Positions 8,945 to 17,710 of a DNA stretch of 64,000 bases are shown here, one piece after another. The notes beneath the pieces were generated by a model. That model was not told the DNA's origin and did no database searches. It was given only the letters and a program-made list of their open reading frames with translations. Source of the stretch: CBDBND01 sp965262665 (GTDB lineage: Bacteria; Pseudomonadota; Alphaproteobacteria; Rhodospirillales; Rhodospirillaceae); the NCBI GenBank assembly GCA_965262665.1, contig CBDHFR010000004.1, forward strand, positions 1,922,001 to 1,986,000. The letters run 5' to 3'. How positions within the stretch are numbered: position 1 is the stretch's first letter; each line of letters starts with the position of its first letter. The position numbers were made by a program, and so were the translations under genes.

Positions 8945-10212
8945 CCCACCCAAAAACCACTCGCTCTCCTGGACCGGATCATACGAGCAAGTTCCAAGGA
9001 GGGCGATGCCGTGCTTGACCCCTTTGCAGGTTGTGCCACGGCGTGCGTGGCCGCTGAACGCCTTCAACGGCAATGGGTAGGAATAGACCTGCCCCCATTG
9101 GCAGCTAAGCTGGTTAACTCACGCTTGCAGAAGGACATGGGCCTGTTTTTTGATATTCACCACCGCGAAGACATCCCTAGCCGCACGGAACGGGTCTCTG
9201 CCAAGCTACAAGACGCACCGGCACACGCTCTATGGCCGCCAAGAAGGTGTTTGTGGCGGCTGTCAGGTCATATTTCCGTTCCGCAATATGACGGTGGCTC
9301 GCAGGGCGGGTTCAACCGGTCGTCGCAACACGTTCAGTTTGACTGGCCTGCAAGCACTGGTCCAGAGCTTCGGCGGGAGTTCTCCATCCGAGGGTCTTGC
9401 GGGGCCGTGTATTGAGCGCGTCAGCAACAACTGCGAGTACGTCCGGACTGTGTGCGCTCAGATCGGTTCCTTTCGGGAAGTACTGTCGAAGCAATCCATT
9501 GGTGTTCTCGTTCGTTCCGCGTTGCCAAGGGCTGTGCGGTTCGCAGAAGTAGACGGGAAGGCCGGTTGCGATCCGCAGATCCGCATGCCTGGCCATCTCT
9601 GCTCCCTGGTCCCAGGTCAGCGAGCGGCGAAGCTGCGCTGGCAATGTCGTGATCGTCCGGGCGATGGCATCGCGAACCGCTTCAGCCCCATGCTCGCTCC
9701 AGCCGGCAAGCAATATGACGTATGCCTCTTCCCTGAGCGCGCAGAAGAGCAATCTCCTCACGTTCCTCGAAAGACAGGTAACGTCCTGACAGCGGCTTGG
9801 CCGATTGCGATAAATGTGCTGGTGGCATGCCGCCCGACCTCCGGAACCACCTCGAGCCTACCGGAGGGGATACACCGGCATCTCGGGCCGCGTCCTCGCT
9901 CGAACGCCCCGTCGCAATCGCTGCCCAGAACCGAACAAGCTCCTCACGCCGTGCCGAGTCCGGTCGACCTGGCGAATGCAACTTGCTCCGTCCAGACCGA
10001 TCCGACCGCCGTCTGCGTACCCGTCATAGCAACCTCCTATGCCAGAGTGTTGCGACGACCGATTGAACTTGCCCATTGTGCCCCAGTCTAAGGGCGGGAG
10101 CGATCACCTGGACAACCTGCAACTGCTATGCGCCGCCTGCAACTCAATGAAGGGTGTGCGATCACAGGAAGCGTTTATCGCAAAGCTGAAAGCTGAGGGA
10201 TTGAGACAATGA
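8945..10212 (+). pseudogene. Site-specific DNA methyltransferase with C-terminal HNH module, 5'-truncated, frameshifted and split by IS30
   Basis: The first part (8945-9303) shows YPTQKPLALLDRIIRAS and DAVLDPFAGCATACVAAERL, the FxGxG-type SAM pocket of N4/N6 methyltransferases. Near 9200 a one-base shift moves the frame; the next frame gives THRHTLYGRQEGVCGGCQ, the start of an HNH zinc module. After IS30 (9304-10074) the module resumes at IVPQSKGGSDHLDNLQLLCA with the ACNSMKG finger and ends at 10212. The N-terminal half of the enzyme is missing: the frame is joined at about 8944 to the tail of an unrelated hypothetical gene. Such orphan MTase-HNH proteins are common in prophages and integrated elements. 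Confidence 0.75.
9304..10074 (-). mobile_element. IS30-family element, copy 1, with internal deletion
   Basis: The ends are imperfect inverted repeats (GGTTCAACCGGTCGTCGCAA left; AGTTCAATCGGTCGTCGCAA right). About 770 bases remain, while IS30 elements are normally over 1 kb. Transposase N-terminal (SGRYLSFEEREEIALLRAQG, minus strand about 9981-9780) and C-terminal (GAEAVRDAIARTITTLPAQL to about 9312) pieces are present, but the middle third is gone. The fuller copy at 62976-63960 contains the missing middle. It interrupts the methyltransferase HNH module. Confidence 0.85.
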
Positions 10213-10367
10213 GCAAAGACGACAAGAAACCCGCCCCACGCGGTCGCCCGGTTAAGAACATAATGCCAGAGCCGATCCCAGATACTGCGGACAACATCGC
10301 ACGGGCGATCATGCGCGGGCCTCCAAAGAAGGAATGGGATTACCTGAAAGGATCCAAGGATGGATGA
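10209..10367 (+). CDS. Small conserved-looking protein, translationally coupled to the methyltransferase
   Basis: A 52-residue ORF (MSKDDKKPAPRGRPVKN..., ending WDYLKGSKDG) whose ATG overlaps the methyltransferase stop as ATGA, a classic coupling arrangement. It is basic at the N-terminus, with a MPEPIPDTADNIARAI segment that I associate with small proteins next to phage-type methyltransferases, but no function is known. Too short to classify; the overlap is the main reason to believe it is expressed. The next feature downstream is IS630 debris. Confidence 0.55.
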   Translation: MSKDDKKPAPRGRPVKNIMPEPIPDTADNIARAIMRGPPKKEWDYLKGSKDG

Positions 10368-10395
10368 GATCGGCCCCGTGGGTAAACACGTATAT

Positions 10396-10836
10396 AATTC
10401 TCTTTTTTTGTGCGTCAGCCCGCGCTTGGCGAAGAAGTGCCAGACCGTCGACGGGCACACCCGAACCCCGTGCGACGCCACCAGCTTCTCGCCAATCTCG
10501 GCCAGCGTCATAGCCTTGGTCTGCGCCACCAGAGCCAGGATAAAGGCCTCATGCGCATCCAGCTTCGAGCCCGGCGGTTGGCCCTGGCGGTCGGGCTCGA
10601 TCGAGCCCGTCTCGCGCCAGCGCCGGTGCCAGTGGATCGCCGTCGCTGGCGCGACACGAAAACGCGCCGCGGCCCCCCGTGCAGACAGACGCCCCGTGAT
10701 CGCCTCGACGACCCGCCGGCGAAGATCATTCCCGTAACAATGCCCCATGTCTGACACCAAATCGCCTCGGGATATAGAATTATGGAGTGGGACGCTTGGG
10801 AATCCCCTTCGATTCACAATTCAGTCAAACCGCTCT
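10396..10836 (-). mobile_element. IS630-family element (type a), N-terminal half
   Basis: The right end matches the IS630 terminus (AGAGCGGTTTGACTGAAT read on the minus strand, next to TA). The transposase starts at ATG 10748 (MGHCYGNDLRRRVVEAITGR) with a helix-turn-helix region, then stops being recognisable immediately after the A7 tract encoding HKKR, at about 10396. The complementary C-terminal half, on the opposite strand, is at 30687-31333 and shares about 28 bases with this piece. A nearly full copy is at 44925-45889. Confidence 0.85.
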
Positions 10837-10837
10837 A

Positions 10838-11021
10838 GGTTTCGGGCTGTTCGTTTTTCAATCTCAACCGCGAAATTGTAGCTGTCACGAATTTGCGCGG
10901 ACGCGATTAGTAGCGTTGTCAAAATAACGACACCGACTAACGCGGAAACAATGGTCCTAATCCGCCGGTATTCAACGGATGCGGTTTCGCCCAGCGGAGG
11001 ATTTGAGCTTTTATTCGTCAT
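10838..11021 (-). pseudogene. N-terminus of a membrane-anchored protein, truncated by IS630
   Basis: About 60 residues from ATG 11021: a short polar lead, one membrane helix (TIVSALVGVVILTTLLIASA) and an amphipathic stretch (EIEKRTARNLER) that runs straight into the IS630 terminus at 10837. The layout (cytoplasmic lead, helix, start of an extracytoplasmic coiled region) resembles sensor kinases or diguanylate cyclases, but no signalling domain remains, so this is a guess. The rest is not found nearby. Confidence 0.5.
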
Positions 11022-11205
11022 AGCATATGTGCGGAATAGACCAACTTGTTCGGATTCCCATACAATTATTAGGGATTGAAGTCGGTGACAAATTACCTCT
11101 CATAATAGAAAGGTTAATCGCCCGGTATATGCGTTTGCAACTCAAACCGTAATAAGAAAGCAGATAAACAGGCACCGCGAATTACGATAAGTGGCCTTGT
11201 CGATA

Positions 11206-12696
11206 TCAGGCACGCGCAGCTTTACTCTTTGATTCCGCTAAGGAAATGGTCATCGTCACCACCACGGCGATGGGCAGCGAGATGATGGTTGGGTACTGGA
11301 ACGGAAAGACCGGAGCGTCAAAGCCGAATATGGAAACCCAGACCGTCGGCCCGAGAATAATTCCCGCCACTGCAATAACCAAGCCAGTGGTCCCACCTGC
11401 CAGTGCTCCAGCGGCGGTTAACGGGCGCCAGAAGCAGGCCATAAACATCACCGGGAAGGTCGAGCTGGCTGCAATGGACAGTGACGTCACCACTAGGAAA
11501 GTGATGTTTTCTTCCTTGAAGGCAACGCTGAGGACGATGGTGAACAGGCCGAAGGTCAAGGCCGCGATACGGGATACTTTCAGCTCTTCGGCTTCTGTTT
11601 GCTCCCCTTTACGGATAACCATGCCGTAGAGGTCATGGGAGATGGCTGCGGCCACCGCGAGTGTGAGCGCTGAGACCACCGCCAATATGGTTGCGAACAC
11701 CGCGGCGGCGCAAATGCCCAGCAACACATCGCCACCCAGAAGATGCGCCAGATAAAGAGGCGCCATGTTATTGCCGTTCTGCAGAAGCCCGGGTCCCGTC
11801 GTGTAGTCGGGATTGCCGCTGAGCAAGGCGATGGCGCCGAAGCCGATGATGAACAGGACGATATAAAAACCGCTAATCAAGGCTGTGGCCCAGGCGGCCG
11901 AGCGCCGGGTTTCAATGACATTGGGCACGGTGAAGAAGCGCATGATGAAATGGGGCAAGCCGGCGATCCCAACGGCCTGGGTCAACGCCGCCGACAGGGA
12001 GGCCCACACGGAGGTGAAGCTGCTGGTTTCAAAAATCTTGACGCCGTTGGGGTGTTTTTCGACCGCTGTCATAACCAGTTTCTCGACGCTGAAATCAAAG
12101 TTGGCTAACACACCAACGGCAAGCACGAGACCCAACACCCACAAGAACCCGGCTTTGATGATCTGAACCCAGGTTGTCGCGACCATGCCGCCGAACACCA
12201 CATAGGTGATCATCAGGGCGCCAATCAGGACAAGAGCAAAGACAAAGTCGACGCCAAAGAGAAATTCGATGAGGCGCCCGGCTCCCACCAATTGAGCGAC
12301 CATATAAAGAATAAGAATGATGACCGTGGCGCCGGCGGAAAACACCCTAAGCGACGGGGCCTTGAGCCGGTAGGTCAATACATCCGTCAATGTGTACCGG
12401 CCCATGGTTCTGAGCTTATCGGACAAAAGAAAGACGAGGACGGGCCACCCCATGGCGGCGCCGATGGAATAGATCACGCCGTCGTAACCGGTTGTGAAAT
12501 AAATACCAGTGATGCCGAGAAAGGTGGCCGCTGAAAGGAACTCACCAGTGAAGGCAGCGCCGTTTTTAAAGCCTGAAAGGCCGCTATCGGCGGTGTAAAA
12601 CTGACTGCAGGACCGGCTTTGCTTTGACGCCCAGTGGGTGATGCCGAGCGATATCGCCACAACCACCAAGAACATCGCGATCGCCGCAATATTCAC
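11206..12696 (-). CDS. actP: Sodium:solute symporter, cation/acetate type
   Basis: A 496-residue SSS-family carrier with about 13 membrane helices. Seen: GLSGFKNGAAFTGEFLSAAT near the N-terminus, TGYDGVIYSIGAAMGWPVLV, and TLTDVLTYRLKAPSLRVFSA, all typical of ActP-like permeases for acetate and short monocarboxylates. Its start overlaps the upstream DUF485 gene by four bases (ATGA), the standard yjcH-actP arrangement. A wider monocarboxylate range is possible. It lies at the end of a long minus-strand run that begins with the efflux genes. Confidence 0.85.
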   Translation of the reverse strand: MNIAAIAMFLVVVAISLGITHWASKQSRSCSQFYTADSGLSGFKNGAAFTGEFLSAATFLGITGIYFTTGYDGVIYSIGAAMGWPVLVFLLSDKLRTMGRYTLTDVLTYRLKAPSLRVFSAGATVIILILYMVAQLVGAGRLIEFLFGVDFVFALVLIGALMITYVVFGGMVATTWVQIIKAGFLWVLGLVLAVGVLANFDFSVEKLVMTAVEKHPNGVKIFETSSFTSVWASLSAALTQAVGIAGLPHFIMRFFTVPNVIETRRSAAWATALISGFYIVLFIIGFGAIALLSGNPDYTTGPGLLQNGNNMAPLYLAHLLGGDVLLGICAAAVFATILAVVSALTLAVAAAISHDLYGMVIRKGEQTEAEELKVSRIAALTFGLFTIVLSVAFKEENITFLVVTSLSIAASSTFPVMFMACFWRPLTAAGALAGGTTGLVIAVAGIILGPTVWVSIFGFDAPVFPFQYPTIISLPIAVVVTMTISLAESKSKAARA

Positions 12697-12974
12697 GGAT
12701 TCTCGTCCAGCTTGTTATTCCACCTGGTGAAGACAGCTGACACCACAATCAGGAAAACGATGATTGCCGCACCAATAACAATGCCGGTGGTGATGGCGCT
12801 CCCAGTAACAACGGATTGCGTCAACAGTGACGGTGCCAGCGATACCGCAATCATCAGCCCGAAATAGGTCGCAAGTGTCACCGCCGTCGCGATCCACGCG
12901 ACCTTGCCGTGGCGTTTTATATACGGTTCCGGTTCGGGCGGCTTGACTTCGGGTGGCCGCGACGGATCACTCAT
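12693..12974 (-). CDS. yjcH: DUF485 (YjcH-like) small membrane protein
   Basis: 93 residues with a proline-rich cytoplasmic lead (PPEVKPPEPEPYIKRHGK) and two membrane helices, the DUF485 architecture. These proteins are nearly always encoded just before an ActP-type symporter, as here with a 4-base overlap, and are thought to be an accessory subunit. The start ATG at 12974 is 20 bases from the end of the methyltransferase pseudogene, so it may share its transcript. Confidence 0.8.
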   Translation of the reverse strand: MSDPSRPPEVKPPEPEPYIKRHGKVAWIATAVTLATYFGLMIAVSLAPSLLTQSVVTGSAITTGIVIGAAIIVFLIVVSAVFTRWNNKLDENP

Positions 12975-12993
12975 TCAACAATACCAATGAAGG

Positions 12994-14182
12994 TTAAACA
13001 GGTTTCACGCCGAGCACGTTGTGTTGTCGTCGCCGTGCGCGTGGGCCCTCTTCCGTAGTCTCAAATCCAACAGAGCGCATGACTCCAGGAAAATCGACCG
13101 CGAAATACTCTTCCCGCCAGACTTCGTTATTCCAGCGGTGGTCGATCCACATGGAAGACCTGCCCCAGGCATTGGTCGGCCGCTTGCCGCCCGTATAGAA
13201 ATCAATGGGGAAGAAAACACCGCCTGGACGCAGCACTCGGTAAGCTTCGGCGATGATCTGTTCCGTCGCTTCGGCCGTGACTTCGTGATGAAGGATGTAA
13301 GACGTAACGACATCGAAATGGTCGTCGGGAAACTTCGTGTCTTCGGCCAGACGATGAGCGAAATTGACATCCACGTTTAAGTCGACCGCCCGCATGTGAC
13401 CATAGCGGATCATCGGTGCGGCGATATCCACCCCCCCACAACTCCGCGTTGGGAAACCGCTCCTTGAGCGCTACGGTGAGTTGGCCGACACCGCAGCCCA
13501 TATCGAGGATGTGATCGATACGACCATCTTCCGGTGTGGCAACCTCGTCGCCTAGGCGCGTGTGGTGCTGGTCCTGTTTGTTGGGGATGGCACGGGCGAG
13601 ATAAAAGCTGTTGGTACCATTGTGATAGACAGGTCCCGAAAACGGACTGCCGACATAGCCGGCTGGTTGCTGGTGAATTTCATGGGACGTGTATTTGGGC
13701 ATGGGCAGATCGGGATTGAGTTCGAGTGTGCCCGGCCCCCTGTTGTCATAAGACTCCATCTCCGCAAGATAGAGATCGGCGTTGTCCTCGTGCTCCCGCT
13801 TGTAGTTCTTGTGTGCTGTGCGCTTGGCATCAAGGAAAATACGAACCTGGGTGTTGATGACCGGATCGTCTCTGACCAACTCGATAATCTTATCCAGTGA
13901 CAGAGCTTTCTTGGGATCATGGCCGTTGGCTTCAAGTGTGGCGTTGAAGCGGTTCATGGCAGCCGGCACGGCGGTATCACTGCGCCAACGGCGCATACCG
14001 ATAAAAAGGTCATCGCGGGATTCCAAATCCAGCTTAGGCAGCCGTTCCAGGCGTCCAGACGTGCCGCGGTTTTCCACATCGAAGTCGAAGGTCTTGGCAC
14101 TCGCCGAGCGTCCTTTCATACTTGAGGCAAACAATGCGCCTAAAGCAGCGGTGGCTTTGAAGACTGTGCGACGGTCTGTCAT
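12994..14182 (-). pseudogene. SAM-dependent methyltransferase with twin-arginine-like leader (copy 1, frameshifted in a G7 run)
   Basis: A close paralogue of the next gene upstream. The N-terminus DRRTVFKATAALGALFAS resembles a Tat leader (RR-x-x-F-K). The methyltransferase core ILDMGCGVGQLTVALKERFP is intact up to AELWG; there a run of seven G (minus strand; about 13430 on plus) replaces the six needed to continue into VDIAAPMIRYGHMRAVDL. The remainder (HEVTAEATEQIIAEAYRVLR, FYTGGKRP) is preserved to the stop at 12994. A single homopolymer base separates it from an intact gene, so phase variation or sequencing error are real alternatives to decay. Confidence 0.8.
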
Positions 14183-14283
14183 GGTCAGTCTCCCGCGGTC
14201 TTGATGCATGCGATCATTTTAGCGTCTCAAGCAGATGATGCGCTTGCCGTCCGTTGTGGGCAATGCCCTCAAATTTGGAAGGG

Positions 14284-15471
14284 CTAGGCCGGCTTCACAC
14301 CAAGCGCATTGTGGCGGCGGCGCCAGGCGGCAGGCCCCTCTTCCGTGGTCTCAAATCCGACCGCGCGCATGACACCTGGGAAATCGACCGAATCATACTC
14401 TTCCCGCCACACCTCTGTGTTCCAGCGGTGGTCGATCCATGTGAAAAACCTTCCCCAGGCATTGGGCGGCCGTTTGCCACCCGTGTAGAAATCTATGGGG
14501 AAGAACACACCTCCCGGGCGCAGCACTCGGAAGGCTTCGGCGATGATCTGTTCCGTCGCTTCCGCTGTCACTTCGTGATGTATGAGGTAAGAGGTGACGA
14601 TGTCGAAGTGATTGTCGGGAAACTGGGTGTCTTCCGCCAGCCGTTGGACGAAGTTGACGTCCACATTCAAGTCGACCGCCCGCATATGACCGTAACGGAT
14701 CATGGGCGCCGCGATGTCCACACCCCAGGCCTCGGCTTCGGGAAACCGCTCTTTCAAAGCCACGGTCAACTGGCCGATACCGCAGCCCATGTCGAGGATA
14801 CGATTGACACGCTCGTCTTCAGGCGTGGCTACCTGTGAACCTAAGCGCGTGTGGTGCTGGTCTTGCTTATTAGGGGTCGCTCGGACGAAATAGAAGCCGT
14901 TGGTGGCGTAGTGATACACATGCCCGGCAAACGGACTGCCCACATAGCCGCCCGGTTGCATATGGATTTCATGGGAGGTGTATTTGGGAATGGTCAGGTC
15001 GGGATTCAACTCGAGTGTGCCCGGCCCCCGGTTGTCGTAAGCCTCCAACTCTTCCAGATAGAGATCGGCATTGTCGTCGAATTCCCGTTTTAAGTTCTTA
15101 TGGAGCGTGCGTTTGGCATCGAGAAAGATTCGGACCTGTGTATTCACGACTGGATCGTCCTTCACCAATTCGATGATCCGATCCAGCGGTAAGTCTTCTT
15201 TGGGATCGTGGCCGTTGGCTTTGAGAATGGCGTTCAAACGGTTCGTAGCAGCCGGTGCAGCGGTGTATGTCCGCAATCGGCGCATGCCGACAAGGAAATC
15301 ATCGCGGGATTCCAGATCCAGCTTGGGCAGCCGTTCCAACCGCCCGGACATACCGCGGTTTTCCACATCGAAATCACGGGCTTTGGCGCGGGCAGAGCGC
15401 CCTTTTACACTTGATGCAATCAAAGCGCTTAACGCGGCGGTGGCTTTGAAAACTGTGCGGCGGTCAGTCAT
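14284..15471 (-). CDS. SAM-dependent methyltransferase with twin-arginine-like leader (copy 2, intact)
   Basis: 395 residues. The leader DRRTVFKATAALSALIASS followed by a KGRSARA stretch looks like a Tat signal, odd for an enzyme needing S-adenosylmethionine. A helical domain of about 200 residues precedes a class I methyltransferase fold: motif I RILDMGCGIGQLTVALKERF, acidic loop GVDIAAPMIRYG, motif post-I around HFDIVTSYLIHHEV, and RVLRPGGVFFPIDF. It lies between a DUF1838 gene and its tandem copy, all on the minus strand with short gaps. A third relative lies at 40933-42021 but lacks the leader. Acceptor substrate unknown. Confidence 0.8.
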   Translation of the reverse strand: MTDRRTVFKATAALSALIASSVKGRSARAKARDFDVENRGMSGRLERLPKLDLESRDDFLVGMRRLRTYTAAPAATNRLNAILKANGHDPKEDLPLDRIIELVKDDPVVNTQVRIFLDAKRTLHKNLKREFDDNADLYLEELEAYDNRGPGTLELNPDLTIPKYTSHEIHMQPGGYVGSPFAGHVYHYATNGFYFVRATPNKQDQHHTRLGSQVATPEDERVNRILDMGCGIGQLTVALKERFPEAEAWGVDIAAPMIRYGHMRAVDLNVDVNFVQRLAEDTQFPDNHFDIVTSYLIHHEVTAEATEQIIAEAFRVLRPGGVFFPIDFYTGGKRPPNAWGRFFTWIDHRWNTEVWREEYDSVDFPGVMRAVGFETTEEGPAAWRRRHNALGVKPA

Positions 15472-15557
15472 GGTCCATCTCCCGCGGTCTTAATGCATGC
15501 GATCATTTTAGCATCTCAAGCAGATGATGCGCTTGTCCTTCGTTGCAGGCAATGGCC

Positions 15558-16433
15558 TCAAATCTGGAAGGGCGCAGGCCGGTCGAACTCGCCCCAGCGG
15601 GGTTCCAGCAGTTCGGGATACTCCCGCTCCATGCGGTCCAGGAACTCCTGGGGCAGTTCGTGGGGGCCGTTAATCTTACGGCCGTCGAAGAACCCGGTCA
15701 GATGACCCTGTGTATGGCTTTCGGGCATCTTCAGCCAGGGTGTGTATTCGAAGGCATAGTGACCAGCGAATTTCACCGGAAGTGACGTGATCGACTCATC
15801 CGCGTAGAGCTCAAAGGGTGCCCAGGTACAGGAATTTTCGACATGGGTGGCCGGCCAATCGGGTGGCGCGGTGCGTATGCTATCGAATTTGAGCAGATTG
15901 TCTTCGATACGGAACTGCATGAAGTGATGTTGGTAACTGCCATCGCCGGCGAGATTCCGGAATCCCTTGGGGTTGGCCACCGTGCCTGGATCGGTAAGCA
16001 ACACGGTGTTGGGCACTTCTACCCGTTCCTCAGTGATGGGATTTACCACCGTGTCGATGAACTTGCCTGTGTTCAGGTCTCGAGGGAAAGACACGTTGTG
16101 GGCATGGATGCGGTAGTTGTAGTCCCCGAGATTGCGGAAGTAACTGTATTCCATGCCTTCGTAACGCATGAATGGCATCGGCCGCCGGTCGCCGGGAATA
16201 ATGAACACGATCCAGTTATACCAGGTCAGGCGCGTCCCCCGACCTTCGACCAAGTCCCGTCCCATCCGTAGATAGGTCCGGAATTCTTCAGTGGGGTCTT
16301 CGAAAGTAAGGAACTCGGATACCACCTGGTTTGTAGGCGGTTCGACCGACCTTTGCGCCTGAGCCATCTGAGGGCCCAACGCCATTCCAGCCGTTCCTGC
16401 GGTCAGAGCAATGGCCTCTCGTCTGGTTGTCAT
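15558..16433 (-). CDS. DUF1838-family protein with twin-arginine-like signal (copy 1)
   Basis: The frame is open from 16544 but the ATG at 16433 gives MTTRREAIALTAGTAGMALG...AQA, a leader with a twin-arginine motif and a plausible AQA cleavage site, so it is preferred (about 291 residues). The body has FRTYLRMGRDLVEGRG, FRNLGDYNYRIHAHNVSFPR and FIDTVVNPITEERVEVPN, matching DUF1838, a family of secreted proteins of unknown activity. It lies 50 bases after a MacB-type permease gene and just before the two exported-type methyltransferases. Two more DUF1838 genes are at 55058-55921 and 58849-59737. Confidence 0.8.
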   Translation of the reverse strand: MTTRREAIALTAGTAGMALGPQMAQAQRSVEPPTNQVVSEFLTFEDPTEEFRTYLRMGRDLVEGRGTRLTWYNWIVFIIPGDRRPMPFMRYEGMEYSYFRNLGDYNYRIHAHNVSFPRDLNTGKFIDTVVNPITEERVEVPNTVLLTDPGTVANPKGFRNLAGDGSYQHHFMQFRIEDNLLKFDSIRTAPPDWPATHVENSCTWAPFELYADESITSLPVKFAGHYAFEYTPWLKMPESHTQGHLTGFFDGRKINGPHELPQEFLDRMEREYPELLEPRWGEFDRPAPFQI

Positions 16434-16482
16434 GACGCTTATTCCTTTCACAGTCGTAGAAAGCTGATGTCTAAGCTTAGAG

Positions 16483-17700
16483 CTACTTGCTTCTGAGCGC
16501 CACGATAGGGTCAAGCCGCGCCGCACGCAGGGCTGGAAAGGCACCGAAGACCATTGCGATGCCGAGAGAAATCAAGAAGGGATAAACCACAGCTTGCCAA
16601 GTCAAAATCATCGGCCAGCCGGTGAGCTTGCTGCCGATGAGGATCACCCCGCCACCGAACAGAATACCCGACACACCACCCATCACCGCGAGCAAGACGG
16701 CTTCAGTCAGAAACTGAACCAGGATGTCGCGGGACAATGCTCCGACGGCAATGCGCAGTCCGATTTCACCGTACCGTTCCCGCACGGACAGGAGTGATAC
16801 GGCGAGTAGGCCAATGCCACCCAATCCCAGTGCCAGAATGGCAAGACCGAAAGTGAGATCACTGAAGGAACCGCTCATTTCTTCCTGGGTCGCCAACAAA
16901 GCGTCTTGGTCTTGAATTTCGAAATCATCACGGTAGTTGGGACGATCGAAGCCGTGCTCATCACGCAATAGAGCAGCGATGTCTGTGGTCGCAACTTCGA
17001 TGGCGGGTTTGGAAACGGCCTGAACAAAAATTCGCGACAGGTGATCAGAGTTAAGCACACGCCGCAAAGCCGTCGTAACGGGAACAACGATCTGGCCGTC
17101 GTCAGTGGTGCCGTCAGGATTCAACCCTTTCTTTTTCAGAATGCCAATAATGGTGAACGGCACATTGCCGACGCGCACGCTATCCCCCAGCGGCCATTCG
17201 CCGAAGTAGAGATCCTCGACTACGTTGGCGCCGACCACAGCAACACGGCGACGGTTGGCGATGTCCTCTTCGTCGATGAACCGGCCAGCAATGACGGTAA
17301 ATTTTTTGGCTTCTTCAAACTCCGGCGTGGTGCCGAGGATGGTGAAGGCTTGCGCCAATCGTCCGACGCGGAGTGTGCGGCCGCCGTCTGCCACCGGTGC
17401 CGCCCGTTCCACGCTTTCCAATGCGCTGATCCAGCGCCAATCGTTGAGTGTCAGCGTTTCGTACATTTGGCTGGAGCCGCGCAGGGCGTCGGTTTCCGTC
17501 CGCGCAGCGTTGACGGCTAGCAGGTTTTCGCCCAGCTGCTCTAGATTTTTTTGGAATTCCTTTTCAGCGCCGGCACCGACCCCAATGAGAATGGCGACGG
17601 CGGCAATCCCGATGGCGACGGCGCTGATGGACAGCAGCGCGCGCAATCGGGACCGGTTAATGGCTCTAAAGGAGAAGCGAAGGTTCTTGGTCCACCTCAT
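16483..17700 (-). CDS. MacB/FtsX-type ABC permease (second copy)
   Basis: 405 residues: one N-terminal helix, a large periplasmic MacB_PCD domain (residues about 45-260), then three C-terminal helices of the FtsX fold (LAILALGLGGIGLLAVSLLS, GEIGLRIAVGA, GILFGGGVILIG, ALRAARLDPIVALRSK). It is separate from its ATPase, as in LolCDE or the split MacB systems. It follows the sister permease by 10 bases, so the two probably form a heterodimer. Likely exports a toxic compound, peptide or lipid-like molecule. Substrate unknown. Confidence 0.85.
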   Translation of the reverse strand: MRWTKNLRFSFRAINRSRLRALLSISAVAIGIAAVAILIGVGAGAEKEFQKNLEQLGENLLAVNAARTETDALRGSSQMYETLTLNDWRWISALESVERAAPVADGGRTLRVGRLAQAFTILGTTPEFEEAKKFTVIAGRFIDEEDIANRRRVAVVGANVVEDLYFGEWPLGDSVRVGNVPFTIIGILKKKGLNPDGTTDDGQIVVPVTTALRRVLNSDHLSRIFVQAVSKPAIEVATTDIAALLRDEHGFDRPNYRDDFEIQDQDALLATQEEMSGSFSDLTFGLAILALGLGGIGLLAVSLLSVRERYGEIGLRIAVGALSRDILVQFLTEAVLLAVMGGVSGILFGGGVILIGSKLTGWPMILTWQAVVYPFLISLGIAMVFGAFPALRAARLDPIVALRSK

Positions 17701-17710
17701 CTTAGAAGCG

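Noticed and set aside
9150..10091. 313-codon plus-strand ORF
   Set aside because: Only its first 50 or so codons belong to the HNH module; the rest is antisense to the IS30 transposase.
10104..10400. C-terminal extension of the 10.4-kb IS630 ORF
   Set aside because: After the A7 tract the frame is antisense to the small ORF and the HNH module; no transposase similarity.
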